Below, in pieces: positions 7,539 through 14,505 of a stretch of 49,110 bases of DNA. The stretch covers positions 1 through 49,110 of the forward strand of contig CAMAVA010000006.1 of NCBI GenBank assembly GCA_945861515.1, written 5' to 3'. Position numbers and translations under genes: made by a program. Position 1 is the first letter of the stretch. Each line of letters starts with the position of its first letter. This stretch comes from Brevundimonas vancanneytii (GTDB taxonomy: Bacteria > Pseudomonadota > Alphaproteobacteria > Caulobacterales > Caulobacteraceae). Under the pieces are notes generated by a model that had not been told where the DNA came from, searched no databases, and was given only the letters and a program-made list of their open reading frames with translations.

Positions 7539-8549
7539 CTACGGCTCTTCGCCCTCTTCCTGATAGCCCACCAGGGCCAGGGCCCGGGCCGGCTGGCCCT
7601 GCAGCTCGCACCAGCGCAGCAGACCCTCTTCCCGGCCATGGGTGATCCAGACCTCGCCCGGCGCCAGCTCGGTCAGGGTGGCGGTCAGTTCGTCCCAGTC
7701 GGCATGGTCGCTGATCACCAGGGGCAGCTCGACACCCCTTTGCCGGGCCCGGGCGCGCACGCTCATCCAGCCGGAACAGAAGGCCGCGATGGGATCGGCG
7801 AACCGGCGTGACCAGCGGTCGGCCATGGCCGAAGGCGGGCAGACGACAATCTCGCCGGCGAACTCCTGCTTCCCGTCCAGGGTCGCCGGCGACAGGGGCC
7901 CCAGATCGACTCCATGGGCCTCGTACAGGCGGTTCAGCGATTCCATCGCGCCATGGACAAAGAGGGTCCGGTCCCAGCCGGCCTCGCGCAGCAAACGGAT
8001 CACCCGCTGCGCCTTGCCCAGCGAATAGGCCCCCAGCATGTGGGTGCGGTCCGGAAACTGGGCGACGCTGTCCAGGACCCGGGCGATCTGGCTGGCGTCT
8101 TCGGGATGGCGAAACACCGGCAGGCCAAAGGTCGCCTCGGTGATGAAGACATCGCAGGGCACAGGCTCGAAGGGGGCGCAGGTGGGGTCCCGCCTTCGCT
8201 TGTAGTCGCCGCTGACCACCATGGTCAGGCCCTTCCAGCGCACCACCGCCTGGGCCGAGCCCAGGACATGGCCGGCCGGCGCCAAGCTGATCTCGACGGC
8301 ATTGAGCGTCGTGACCTCGCCATAGGGGCTGGCCTGGGTCTGGCCGGCGAAGCCCTCGCCATAGCGGGCGGCCATGATGGCCAGGGTCTGGGGCGTGGCC
8401 AGAACGGCGCCATGGCCGGCCCGGGCGTGGTCGGCATGGCCATGGGTGATGACGGCCCGGGCTACGGGGCGCACCGGATCGACATAGAAGTCCCCTGGCG
8501 GGCAGTAGAGCCCGGCCGGCGTGGGGTGCAGAAGGTCTTCAGGCCTCAT
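7539..8549 (-). CDS. Ligase-associated DNA exonuclease (metallo-beta-lactamase fold)
   Basis: A 336-residue member of the bacterial CPSF/SNM1-like MBL nucleases annotated as ligase-associated DNA exonuclease. The first metal motif is VITHGHADHARAGHG near 34-48. APAGHVLGSAQ (about 90-100), VVSGDYKRRRDPTCAPFE (about 111-128) and DVFITEATFG follow. A beta-CASP-type region contains AYSLGKAQR, and the end has ISDHADWDELT and VWITHGREEG. In many bacteria this gene sits with an ATP-dependent DNA ligase, a DEXH helicase and a phosphoesterase as a repair module; none of those is within this window. It diverges from the thioesterase genes. Confidence 0.88.
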   Translation of the reverse strand: MRPEDLLHPTPAGLYCPPGDFYVDPVRPVARAVITHGHADHARAGHGAVLATPQTLAIMAARYGEGFAGQTQASPYGEVTTLNAVEISLAPAGHVLGSAQAVVRWKGLTMVVSGDYKRRRDPTCAPFEPVPCDVFITEATFGLPVFRHPEDASQIARVLDSVAQFPDRTHMLGAYSLGKAQRVIRLLREAGWDRTLFVHGAMESLNRLYEAHGVDLGPLSPATLDGKQEFAGEIVVCPPSAMADRWSRRFADPIAAFCSGWMSVRARARQRGVELPLVISDHADWDELTATLTELAPGEVWITHGREEGLLRWCELQGQPARALALVGYQEEGEEP

Positions 8550-8590
8550 GCGTCTGGATATAGCCAGGAATGGGCCTTAAGACCGCAACC

Positions 8591-9073
8591 ATGAGCGATC
8601 CAACCGAAACAATGCGCAACATGGCGCAGGGCATGAACCAGGGCAGCCCCCATGCGCGGGCCTTGGGGTTCCAGGTGGTCAGCATGGAGGACGGCGTCGC
8701 CATCATGACCGCGCCCTATCTGGACATCATGGTCGGCGACCCGGACACCGGCGTCATTGCCGGCGGCGTCGTGACCACACTGCTGGACCATTGCTGCGGA
8801 TCGGCGGTCCATATCGCCATGAAGCAGTTCCGGATCATCGCCACCCTGGACCTGCGGATCGACTACATGCGGTCGGCCAAGCCCCGGATGCCGATCTTCG
8901 CCCGGGCCGAATGCTACAAGGTCACCCGGTCCGTCGCCTTTGTCCGGGCCCTGGCCTATGACGAGACGCCCGACGATCCCGTCGCCGCCGCCCAGGCCGC
9001 CTTCATGCTGGACTCCAGCACCGCCAGACCCTTCTCCGGGGTGTCCCGCAAGACCGAGGGAGGCGCGGCATGA
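8591..9073 (+). CDS. PaaI-type hotdog thioesterase
   Basis: A 160-residue single hotdog protein of the PaaI/4HBT acyl-CoA thioesterase family. The central helix segment GDPDTGVIAGGVVTTLLDHC carries the Gly-Gly-hotdog turn and catalytic Asp position, followed by RIIATLDLRIDYMRSAKPR and IFARAECYKVTRSVAFVRAL strands. The ATG at 8591 (MSDPTE) gives a normal length; an ATG at 8570 would add seven residues. Its end overlaps the second thioesterase by four bases (ATGA). The pair may be a heteromeric or sequential thioesterase module; acyl specificity cannot be read from the sequence. Confidence 0.88.
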   Translation: MSDPTETMRNMAQGMNQGSPHARALGFQVVSMEDGVAIMTAPYLDIMVGDPDTGVIAGGVVTTLLDHCCGSAVHIAMKQFRIIATLDLRIDYMRSAKPRMPIFARAECYKVTRSVAFVRALAYDETPDDPVAAAQAAFMLDSSTARPFSGVSRKTEGGAA

Positions 9074-9489
9074 GCGAGGCGAACGAGCGACTCCAGGCGA
9101 TGCTGGAGCGTATTCCCTATGCCCGGTTCCTGGGCCTGAAGGCCGAACTGGCCGGGGATGAGATGACCCTGATCCTGCCCTTTGGCATGCATATCGTCGG
9201 CAATCCGGTGCTGCCTGCCATTCACGGCGGGGTGCTGGGCGCCTTCATGGAAATGACGGCCCTCGCCCAGCTGTCCCTCAAGGAGGGTCAGGAACGCCAG
9301 CCCCGGATCATCGATGTCTCGGTGGAGTATCTGCGTTCGGGCCGGTCCCTGACCACCTATGCCCGGGCCGATATCAAGAAGGTCGGCCGCCGGATCGCCA
9401 ATGTCCATGTCGAGGCCTGGCAGGAACAGCGCGCCCAGCCGATCGCCGCCCTGCGCGCCCATTTCCTGATCGGCCCGGCCGAGGCCTGA
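9070..9489 (+). CDS. Second PaaI-type hotdog thioesterase
   Basis: A 139-residue 4HBT-domain protein. The family pattern appears as [40 protein letters not shown] (hotdog helix, with Glu near position 61 at the catalytic site) and [20 protein letters not shown]. The ATG overlaps the upstream stop, so translation is coupled. The two proteins share only the fold, so this is an old rather than a recent duplication. The products are cytosolic and probably act on acyl- or aryl-CoA. A tiny DUF2256 gene follows immediately. Confidence 0.9.
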   Translation: MSEANERLQAMLERIPYARFLGLKAELAGDEMTLILPFGMHIVGNPVLPAIHGGVLGAFMEMTALAQLSLKEGQERQPRIIDVSVEYLRSGRSLTTYARADIKKVGRRIANVHVEAWQEQRAQPIAALRAHFLIGPAEA

Positions 9490-9494
9490 CCGTC

Positions 9495-9656
9495 CTGTCC
9501 CGCAAGCACGTCAATCTGGGAACCGCTCCGGCCAAGGGCGAACTGGCGCAGAAGACCTGCCTGTCCTGCGGCCGCCCCTTCAGCTGGCGACGCAAATGGG
9601 CCCGGGACTGGGACCAGGTCAAATACTGTTCCGACCGGTGCCGCGGCGCCCGGTAA
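9495..9656 (+). CDS. DUF2256 mini zinc-ribbon protein, probable CTG start
   Basis: A 53-residue reading frame ending in TAA at 9654-9656. The C-terminal half reads [20 protein letters not shown] and then a CSDRC pair, the complete signature of DUF2256 (four cysteines in two pairs around a basic Trp-rich loop). There is no in-frame ATG, GTG or TTG close upstream. The best start is the CTG at 9495, giving (M)[14 protein letters not shown], with a GAGG ribosome site at 9481-9484 inside the end of the thioesterase gene, whose stop is six bases before. The function of DUF2256 is not known to me; zinc binding is expected. The reading frame is much surer than the exact start. Confidence 0.75.
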   Translation: MSRKHVNLGTAPAKGELAQKTCLSCGRPFSWRRKWARDWDQVKYCSDRCRGAR

Positions 9657-9661
9657 ACTGG

Positions 9662-9711
9662 GAGTAACAATCTGAATTGTTGTTTACTCTCTTACAAAGG
9701 CGTCATGACGC
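9662..9711. promoter_or_regulatory. Two adjacent dyads in an AT-rich gap (possible operator/promoter)
   Basis: GAGTAACAAT and ATTGTTGTTTACTC form an interrupted inverted repeat at 9662-9689 around CTGA, with a two-base bulge on the right arm. A perfect 12-base palindrome GCGTCATGACGC lies at 9700-9711. The stretch is far more AT-rich than its surroundings and sits upstream of the 36-residue peptide gene, so it probably holds that gene's promoter and perhaps a regulator site. No consensus -35/-10 pair is clear. Confidence 0.4.
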
Positions 9712-9805
9712 AGCCTTAACAAGCCTTTTCGAAGGTCATCGAGTATTCCCCTGATCACCGGAGCGCAGGAACGCGCATCCACAGAGACAGAGGGACACGA
9801 AGACT

Positions 9806-9916
9806 ATGAGCAACCGCATCAGCAGCCTGGCCAGCCTGCTTCTGGCGACCCTGCCCGTCATCATCATTGCGGGTATCGCACGGATCGAACCCGCCGCACG
9901 CGCCGTTGGACTGTGA
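9806..9916 (+). CDS. 36-residue single-helix membrane peptide
   Basis: A short frame from ATG 9806 to TGA 9914-9916 encodes MSNRISSLASLLLATL then PVIIIAGIARIEPAARAVGL. It has one hydrophobic helix (about residues 8-25) with a short basic start and an Arg/Ala-rich tail, like many bacterial membrane miniproteins. Codon third positions are mostly G/C. A purine-rich GAGGGA lies about 12 bases upstream. Two hairpins follow the stop within about 100 bases, so this looks like a separate short transcript. Function unknown. Confidence 0.5.
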   Translation: MSNRISSLASLLLATLPVIIIAGIARIEPAARAVGL

Positions 9917-9929
9917 TCCGCGCCGCAGG

Positions 9930-9971
9930 GCTCCACCGGGCCTGACCTCCCCCCCAATGGCCCGGTGGAGC
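9930..9971 (+). other. Strong 13-bp hairpin after the small peptide gene
   Basis: GCTCCACCGGGCC (9930-9942) pairs perfectly with GGCCCGGTGGAGC (9959-9971) around a 16-base loop. It has no T-run, so it may stabilise the 3' end or act together with the terminator 20 bases downstream. Confidence 0.6.
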
Positions 9972-9991
9972 CGCATGGCAGATGACAGAGA

Positions 9992-10014
9992 CGCCCCTTG
10001 CGAGGGGCGGTTTT
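9992..10014 (+). terminator. Rho-independent terminator
   Basis: CGCCCC (9992-9997) and GGGGCG (10004-10009) form a tight hairpin around TTGCGA, followed by GTTTT. This is a good intrinsic terminator for the small peptide transcript. Confidence 0.7.
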
Positions 10015-10054
10015 GCGTTTGAAGGCGCCCCGGCTGGCTGTGTTAGGATTGGCC

Positions 10055-10591
10055 ATGATTGCTCCCGGCCCGACTCTCCAGACTGCCCGCCTGACCCTGC
10101 GGCCCCCGGCCAGGGAGGACTTCGACCCCTGGTGCGCCATGATGGCCGACGAGGAAACCGCCCGCCATATCGGCGGACTGCAGGTTCCCTCCCAGGTCTG
10201 GCGCTCCATGATGGCCTTTGCCGGGGCCTGGACCCTGGAGGGTTTCAGCATGTTCAGCGTCATCGAGCGCGAGACCGGCGCCTGGATCGGCCGCATAGGG
10301 CCCTGGACCCCCGAGGGCTGGCCGGGAACCGAGGTCGGCTGGGGCCTGTCCCGCCAGAGCTGGGGCCGGGGCTATGCCACCGAGGCCGCTGTCGCCACGA
10401 TCGACTGGGCCTTCGACCATCTGGGCTGGACCGAGGTGATCCACACCATCGATGCGGCCAATACAGGCTCCCAGAATGTCGCCCGGCGCCTGGGCTCGAC
10501 CCTCCTGCGCGAAGACCGCCTGCCGCCCCCGTTCCATGAAAAGCCCATCGACGTCTGGGGCCAGAGCCGGGAGCAGTGGCGGGGGCGGTGA
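10055..10591 (+). CDS. GNAT-family N-acetyltransferase (RimJ/RimL type)
   Basis: A 178-residue acetyltransferase. It opens with LQTARLTLRPPAREDFDPW, typical of Acetyltransf_3. EVGWGLSRQSWGRGYATEA (about 109-127) contains the acetyl-CoA loop R/Q-x-x-G-x-G/A, and VIHTIDAANTGSQNVARRLG (about 130-149) is the usual C-terminal strand-helix with N-x-x-S. The ATG at 10055 fits the family start; the longer frame overlaps the terminator and is rejected. RimJ/RimL relatives acetylate protein N-termini or small amines; the substrate here is unknown. Confidence 0.88.
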   Translation: MIAPGPTLQTARLTLRPPAREDFDPWCAMMADEETARHIGGLQVPSQVWRSMMAFAGAWTLEGFSMFSVIERETGAWIGRIGPWTPEGWPGTEVGWGLSRQSWGRGYATEAAVATIDWAFDHLGWTEVIHTIDAANTGSQNVARRLGSTLLREDRLPPPFHEKPIDVWGQSREQWRGR

Positions 10592-10657
10592 CGGTGCTTG
10601 CCGCCAAGGAAGTAAGGACCGGTTGCCGTCAGGCCAGGGACCGGGCAATCTGGGGCC

Positions 10658-10957
10658 ATGAAATCCTTGGACGTCTTGATGGAGACCTTACGCCAGTTGA
10701 AGCCAGAGCTGCGCGACCGTTTCGGCGTGCTCGGCCTTTCCGTTTTCGGCTCCTTCGCACGGGGAGAGGCGACCGAGGCCTCCGACCTTGACCTGCTGAT
10801 CCAGTTTGAGGCCGGGGCGAGACCCACCCTGTTTTCTCTGTCCGACCTGGACACACTGCTGGAGACGCGACTGGGGCTTAGCGTGGATACGGTTCCTGAG
10901 AGCTGTCTCAACCCCGGTATTGAGCCCTACATCCGCGACGCCCTTCTGGTCGTCTGA
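10658..10957 (+). CDS. Minimal nucleotidyltransferase (MntA-like), no HEPN partner seen
   Basis: A 99-residue MNT-fold protein. The catalytic signature GS-x10-DxD is complete: G31, S32, D43 and D45 in GSFARGEATEASDLDLL, with a third acidic residue at D77 in LSVDTVPE. In HEPN/MNT toxin-antitoxin systems such proteins AMPylate and silence a HEPN RNase encoded next door. Here the following bases (10958-11230) hold no HEPN-like frame and composition drops sharply, so the gene appears orphaned. All catalytic residues are intact. The start is the ATG at 10658. Confidence 0.85.
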   Translation: MKSLDVLMETLRQLKPELRDRFGVLGLSVFGSFARGEATEASDLDLLIQFEAGARPTLFSLSDLDTLLETRLGLSVDTVPESCLNPGIEPYIRDALLVV

Positions 10958-11230
10958 TGTCAAGGCGTGCTGCTCAAAACAAGTAAGCCATGGTACCGAA
11001 ATTTGGTCGCCACTTTCGTGGATCACGAGACAAAGAGACAAACTAAGGGCACGTTGACTAAATCTTTAATCGAAACCCTTGCTCAAAACGCGCACGGACG
11101 CGCCCTCATGAGTACAATACCCTAGTTAGGAGACAACCTCGCCTGAATTATGAGTTATGTTATATGCTGTGAAATCTTGAAATCTACAAAATCCACCTAA
11201 ATAATTTTAATAAAAAGGTCAGAATATTCT
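10958..11230. other. AT-rich intergenic stretch without a convincing gene
   Basis: From about 10975 onward the sequence is much richer in A and T than the flanks (for example CTAAATAATTTTAATAAAA near 11199-11217). No frame of gene-like quality was seen on either strand, no tRNA cloverleaf and no transposase end. It is the left part of a low-GC island that runs to about 11890. Confidence 0.6.
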
Positions 11231-11638
11231 CTAACTAGAAATTCCCTTAGATTCTTCATCTAACACAGAATAGCAAAGAACATCTGCAATCGAACTAGCT
11301 ACACTCCCACCATTCAGAACAAATTCATTTTCATACAAGAATTTTCCATCCATATTTGTTGTAACAATATTTCCGTTTCCGCGTTTGCAATCGTCTGCTA
11401 CAACATACCACCGTTCAAATTGAATTTCTTTTGTCTTTGTATTTGTCGTTCGACCAGCCATAGCATTGATTTCTCTGCCACTATTGTTTTTTGTCGAACT
11501 CATTGTTCCAGCGCGACCTTCCCAAATCATGCCATCAATGGCCGCAATTCTAATCCATTCAGCAGCATGGGCTTGTTGACCGAACAAAACAATAACGGAT
11601 GCTACCATGGTGGACAGAGTAGTATTACAGAATTTCAT
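11231..11638 (-). CDS. Secreted protein of unknown function in a low-GC island
   Basis: A 135-residue protein from the ATG at 11638. It begins with a signal peptide (MKFCNTTLSTMVASVIVLFG then QQAHA, cleavage about residue 24). The mature part starts AEWIRIAAIDGMIWEG, has a basic Thr/Lys-rich middle (TTNTKTKEIQFERW) and ends with SVASSIADVLCYSVLDEE. Two mature cysteines could form a disulphide. The layout vaguely recalls small surface-adhesin-E-like proteins, but I do not assign it. Codons are A/T-rich, unlike every neighbour, which points to recent acquisition. Confidence 0.6.
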   Translation of the reverse strand: MKFCNTTLSTMVASVIVLFGQQAHAAEWIRIAAIDGMIWEGRAGTMSSTKNNSGREINAMAGRTTNTKTKEIQFERWYVVADDCKRGNGNIVTTNMDGKFLYENEFVLNGGSVASSIADVLCYSVLDEESKGISS

Positions 11639-11892
11639 TTGAACTCCGCTCCAAAACATCGTCACCGAAATTCCGCGCCCTTGGAAGAAAAAGGTGGCGG
11701 CGTACTCCATTGGCTCAACACTCTTTGGCGCTTGGCAGAACCAAGGTCGTTGTCAGACAGTTAACATCTCCGCATGGCAAAAGCGACTCGTGCACCTAAG
11801 CCAAGAGTGCTGCGATTTTCCCATTTGAATGTTGATCATTCTTTCGCTGTTGAAACCCTTGCATTCCACGACACTAGCAACTTGGCACCCCT

Positions 11893-12846
11893 TCAAAACC
11901 ACCCCGCCTCCCGGAGCGCGCGGGCATAGGCGCGGCTGACCGGGGCTTCCACGCCGCTCTTGAGGGACAGGGTGGCCCGTCCGTCGCCGCGGCGGGCGCT
12001 GGTCACGGCGCCTTTCGCCACCCACCAGGAGCGGTGGGTCTGGGCGCCTTCGATCCCCTCCAGTTCGGCCACGGCGTCACTCAGTCGCAGCAGGATCAGG
12101 TCCTGGCCGCGGCTGGTGTGGAGTCGCAGATAATGGTCCTCGGCCGAGACTGCATAGAGTTCGGCGCCCTTCAGCCGGGCGGGAAAGCGTTCCAGGAACC
12201 GGGGCGGGCCTGAGCCGGCAGGGGCGGCGTGGGTCTGGGCCGGCTGTCTCTGGACCACATAGTTCAGGGCCGTCATGGCGGCTGTTATCAGCACCACCGG
12301 CAGGATGAAGTCCGCCATATTGCTGATCTCCGGCCGTCCATTGCCAAGGGTCAGGCCGGTGATCAGCCAGATCAGAACCACCAGGGGCGGGGTCAGGATG
12401 GCGAACACCGCCAGGCCCTGGATCACCGGGCTGGACTGCAAGGGGCCCCGTTCCACGAGAAACGAGGCCAGGGTGCCGCAGAGCGTGCCCGCCAGGATCA
12501 CCGCGACCCAATAGGCCAGCCTTATGCCGATGGGGGCCTGACCCGTATTGAAGGCGCCGCTGAGGGTGAGGAACAGGGCGGCCGCCAGGGACAGGCCAAT
12601 GGCCCGGACCCAGGGATGGGCCGCCAGTCGCGAAGCGCCAACGGACAGGCCTGGCCGTTCACGAACCGGACCTGCCGGCTCACGGTTTGGCGGCTGCAGG
12701 CTCAAGGGCGGCCGCCTATCGATGAGACCGTCATCCACCGCCCCACAGGAAGTCTCCACATGCCAGCCCGGCCCCCACGACCCGAACCGGTTCTCAATTC
12801 CCTTTTCGCCGCTGGCCAAGGTCAGGCGCAAGGGGTCCCGGCACAC
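11893..12846 (-). CDS. Membrane-anchored LytTR-type transcriptional regulator
   Basis: The C-terminal 95 residues are a LytTR DNA-binding domain: FPARLKGAELYAVSAEDHYL, ILLRLSDAVAEL, THRSWWVAKGAV and LKSGVEAPVSRAYARALREAG. Before it lie four hydrophobic segments: WVRAIGLSLAAALFLTLSG, AYWVAVILAGTLCGTLAS, LAVFAILTPPLVVLIWL and FILPVVLITAAMTALNYVV. The regulator is therefore tethered to the inner membrane and may sense through it. The GTG at 12846 gives 317 residues, but the first 60 or so are low-quality, and an internal GTG about 12762 may be the real start. It faces the DUF2306 gene across 56 bases; pairing of such regulators with a membrane protein suggests a joint function. Confidence 0.82.
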   Translation of the reverse strand: MCRDPLRLTLASGEKGIENRFGSWGPGWHVETSCGAVDDGLIDRRPPLSLQPPNREPAGPVRERPGLSVGASRLAAHPWVRAIGLSLAAALFLTLSGAFNTGQAPIGIRLAYWVAVILAGTLCGTLASFLVERGPLQSSPVIQGLAVFAILTPPLVVLIWLITGLTLGNGRPEISNMADFILPVVLITAAMTALNYVVQRQPAQTHAAPAGSGPPRFLERFPARLKGAELYAVSAEDHYLRLHTSRGQDLILLRLSDAVAELEGIEGAQTHRSWWVAKGAVTSARRGDGRATLSLKSGVEAPVSRAYARALREAGWF

Positions 12847-12902
12847 GCCGGAGCATCAAACGTGATCCTGTCCTCGACCCTCCTGACCAAGGATGTTGCA
12901 CA

Positions 12903-13445
12903 ATGAGCCTTTCCGCCGCTTCCGAAACCCGGACCCGCAGGCCCGGGGTCCGCGCCCTAGGCATTGCTGCTCCGGCAGTCGCCTTCGGGGTCCTGGCCCT
13001 GCTTCTGGGGCCCCAGGCCCTCAAGACCGCGTCCCAGGCGCAGTTTCATGGACCGGATCTGAACCTGTTCCTGAAACAGTCCCTGGTGGTCCAGATCCAT
13101 ATCCTGGCCGCTCTCGGCACGGTGGTGGTGGGCGGTATTCTGCTGTCGGCGCGCAAGGGTCGGCTGTTTCACCGCACCGGCGGCTGGACCTGGGCGGTGC
13201 TGATGGCCATCACGGCGGGATCTTCGCTGTTCATCATGGGGTTGAACGGCGATCACTGGTCCTTCATCCACCTGCTCAGCGGATGGACCCTGATCGTCCT
13301 GCCCCTGGCCCTGGTCGCCGCCCGCCGGCACAATGTCCAGGCCCATAAACGCAGCATGACCAGCCTCTACTGGGGCGCTTCGATCGCCGCCGGGCTTTTC
13401 ACCTTCATCCCCGGCCGTCTGATGTGGCGGCTGTTCTTCGGGTGA
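12903..13445 (+). CDS. DUF2306 membrane protein
   Basis: A 180-residue integral membrane protein with about five hydrophobic segments. QIHILAALGTVVVGGILL is near 64-81, followed by GRLFHRTGGWTWAVLMAITA, the WSFIHLLSGWTLIVLPLAL helix, HNVQAHKRSM and a last helix up to LMWRLFFG. The His/Arg pattern (GRLFHRTGG, AHKRSM) matches the DUF2306 family, whose function is unknown. It is divergent from the LytTR regulator, probably from a shared promoter region, so the regulator likely controls or senses through it. Confidence 0.8.
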   Translation: MSLSAASETRTRRPGVRALGIAAPAVAFGVLALLLGPQALKTASQAQFHGPDLNLFLKQSLVVQIHILAALGTVVVGGILLSARKGRLFHRTGGWTWAVLMAITAGSSLFIMGLNGDHWSFIHLLSGWTLIVLPLALVAARRHNVQAHKRSMTSLYWGASIAAGLFTFIPGRLMWRLFFG

Positions 13446-13478
13446 CCCTTTGCTTGCAAGAGGGGCGGCAGCGGGCGC

Positions 13479-13591
13479 AGAGCCTGTTCCGTCATGATCG
13501 AACCGATCATGACAGAAAAACAGGCTCTAATTCAAAGTGTTAGAGCATGTTTCGATCCGATAACCGCTTCACACTTATCGGAGCATGCTCT
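13479..13591 (+). repeat. Composite double-palindrome repeat, copy 1
   Basis: Palindrome A (13479-13528) starts AGAGCCTGTTCC and ends AAACAGGCTCT. A 13-base spacer (AATTCAAAGTGTT) follows, then palindrome B (13542-13591), which starts AGAGCATG and ends GCATGCTCT. Each could fold into a stem of about 20 bp. The unit recurs inverted at 39593-39700 and in damaged form at 42015-42084. B resembles intergenic palindromes widespread in alphaproteobacteria. This copy ends 11 bases before the TetR start codon, so the regulator's leader must lie within it. Confidence 0.9.
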
Positions 13592-13602
13592 AACCATGGG
13601 CG

Positions 13603-14292
13603 ATGACTGACCTTCAGGATCGACCGCGCAAGGACGGCCGGGGACGCCCGGCCAAGGCCGCCGGCATCGACATGCGCCAGGCCATCTTGGATTCCGCCGA
13701 GGGCCTGTTCGCCCGGCATGGCTTCTACGGGGTGACAACCCGGCAGGTCGCCGCCGAGGCCGGGGTGGATACGGCCCTGATCCACTACTACTTCGGGGCC
13801 AAGCGGGAACTGTTCGACGCTGTTTTCCTGCGCCGGGCCGAGATCCTGAACGATGAGCGGGCCGCCTCCATGGCCGCCTATGAAGCGGCCCATCCCGGCG
13901 CCATGACAGCCGTCGGGGTGATCACCGCCTTCATCGATCCCCTGATCGAGCGCTCCCTGAACGGCGGGCCAGGCTGGAAGAACTATTTCGCCCTGGTCGC
14001 CCAGGTGAACAACACCCCGACCTGGGGCGGCGAGACCATGCACCGGTTTTTTGATCCGGTGGTGCGCCAGTTGGTCGAAACCCTCACGCGGGCCCATCCG
14101 GGCGCCCCCCTGGCCGATCTCTACTGGGGTTATCAGTTCCTGACCGGCTCGATGATGCTGGCCCTTTCCGAGACCGGCCGGATCGATCAGCTGTCGGAGG
14201 GGCTTTGTCGCTCCAGCGATCTGGAAGCCGTTCGCGCCCGGCTGTTCCGCTATTGCGCGGCCGGGTTCGAGGCCCTGATCCGGACCGGCTGA
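13603..14292 (+). CDS. TetR-family transcriptional regulator
   Basis: A 229-residue regulator with an N-terminal helix-turn-helix at about 25-72 (MRQAILDSAEGLFARHGFYG, then VTTRQVAAEAGVDTALIHYY and FGAKRELFDAV). The C-terminal domain (WKNYFALVAQVNNTPTWGGE onward) is of the kind seen in regulators of fatty acid and xenobiotic genes. The start codon lies just behind the composite repeat and has no clear ribosome site. It is followed by the TonB-dependent receptor and MFS transporter in the same direction, which it probably regulates (inference from position). Confidence 0.9.
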   Translation: MTDLQDRPRKDGRGRPAKAAGIDMRQAILDSAEGLFARHGFYGVTTRQVAAEAGVDTALIHYYFGAKRELFDAVFLRRAEILNDERAASMAAYEAAHPGAMTAVGVITAFIDPLIERSLNGGPGWKNYFALVAQVNNTPTWGGETMHRFFDPVVRQLVETLTRAHPGAPLADLYWGYQFLTGSMMLALSETGRIDQLSEGLCRSSDLEAVRARLFRYCAAGFEALIRTG

Positions 14293-14505
14293 GCCGCCCT
14301 CCAGGCTGCCAACGCCCACTGTGGCGCCATTTCATCATGTGGTGAAAAAAGGGCGAGACGGCGCCCTTGGCCGTTGCGCGCCAGCCCAAGCTGACTCAAT
14401 GTCGCTGCAAATTCGCCTTTCGGTGAATTTTTGGATCGAGCAGCGTCCGCCAACGGACCAGCAGGCCATCCGGCCAAAAGCGACGCCTTTAGGGAGGGCG
14501 AAACG

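Noticed and set aside
9501-9670. Minus-strand frame covering the DUF2256 region
   Set aside because: The plus strand carries a complete four-cysteine DUF2256 signature; the other strand has none.
10958-11230. HEPN toxin gene paired with the MNT gene
   Set aside because: No frame of suitable length or with an R-x4-6-H motif in this stretch.
10958-11890. Insertion sequence or prophage remnant in the AT-rich island
   Set aside because: No transposase or integrase fragment, no terminal inverted repeats and no target duplication were recognised.
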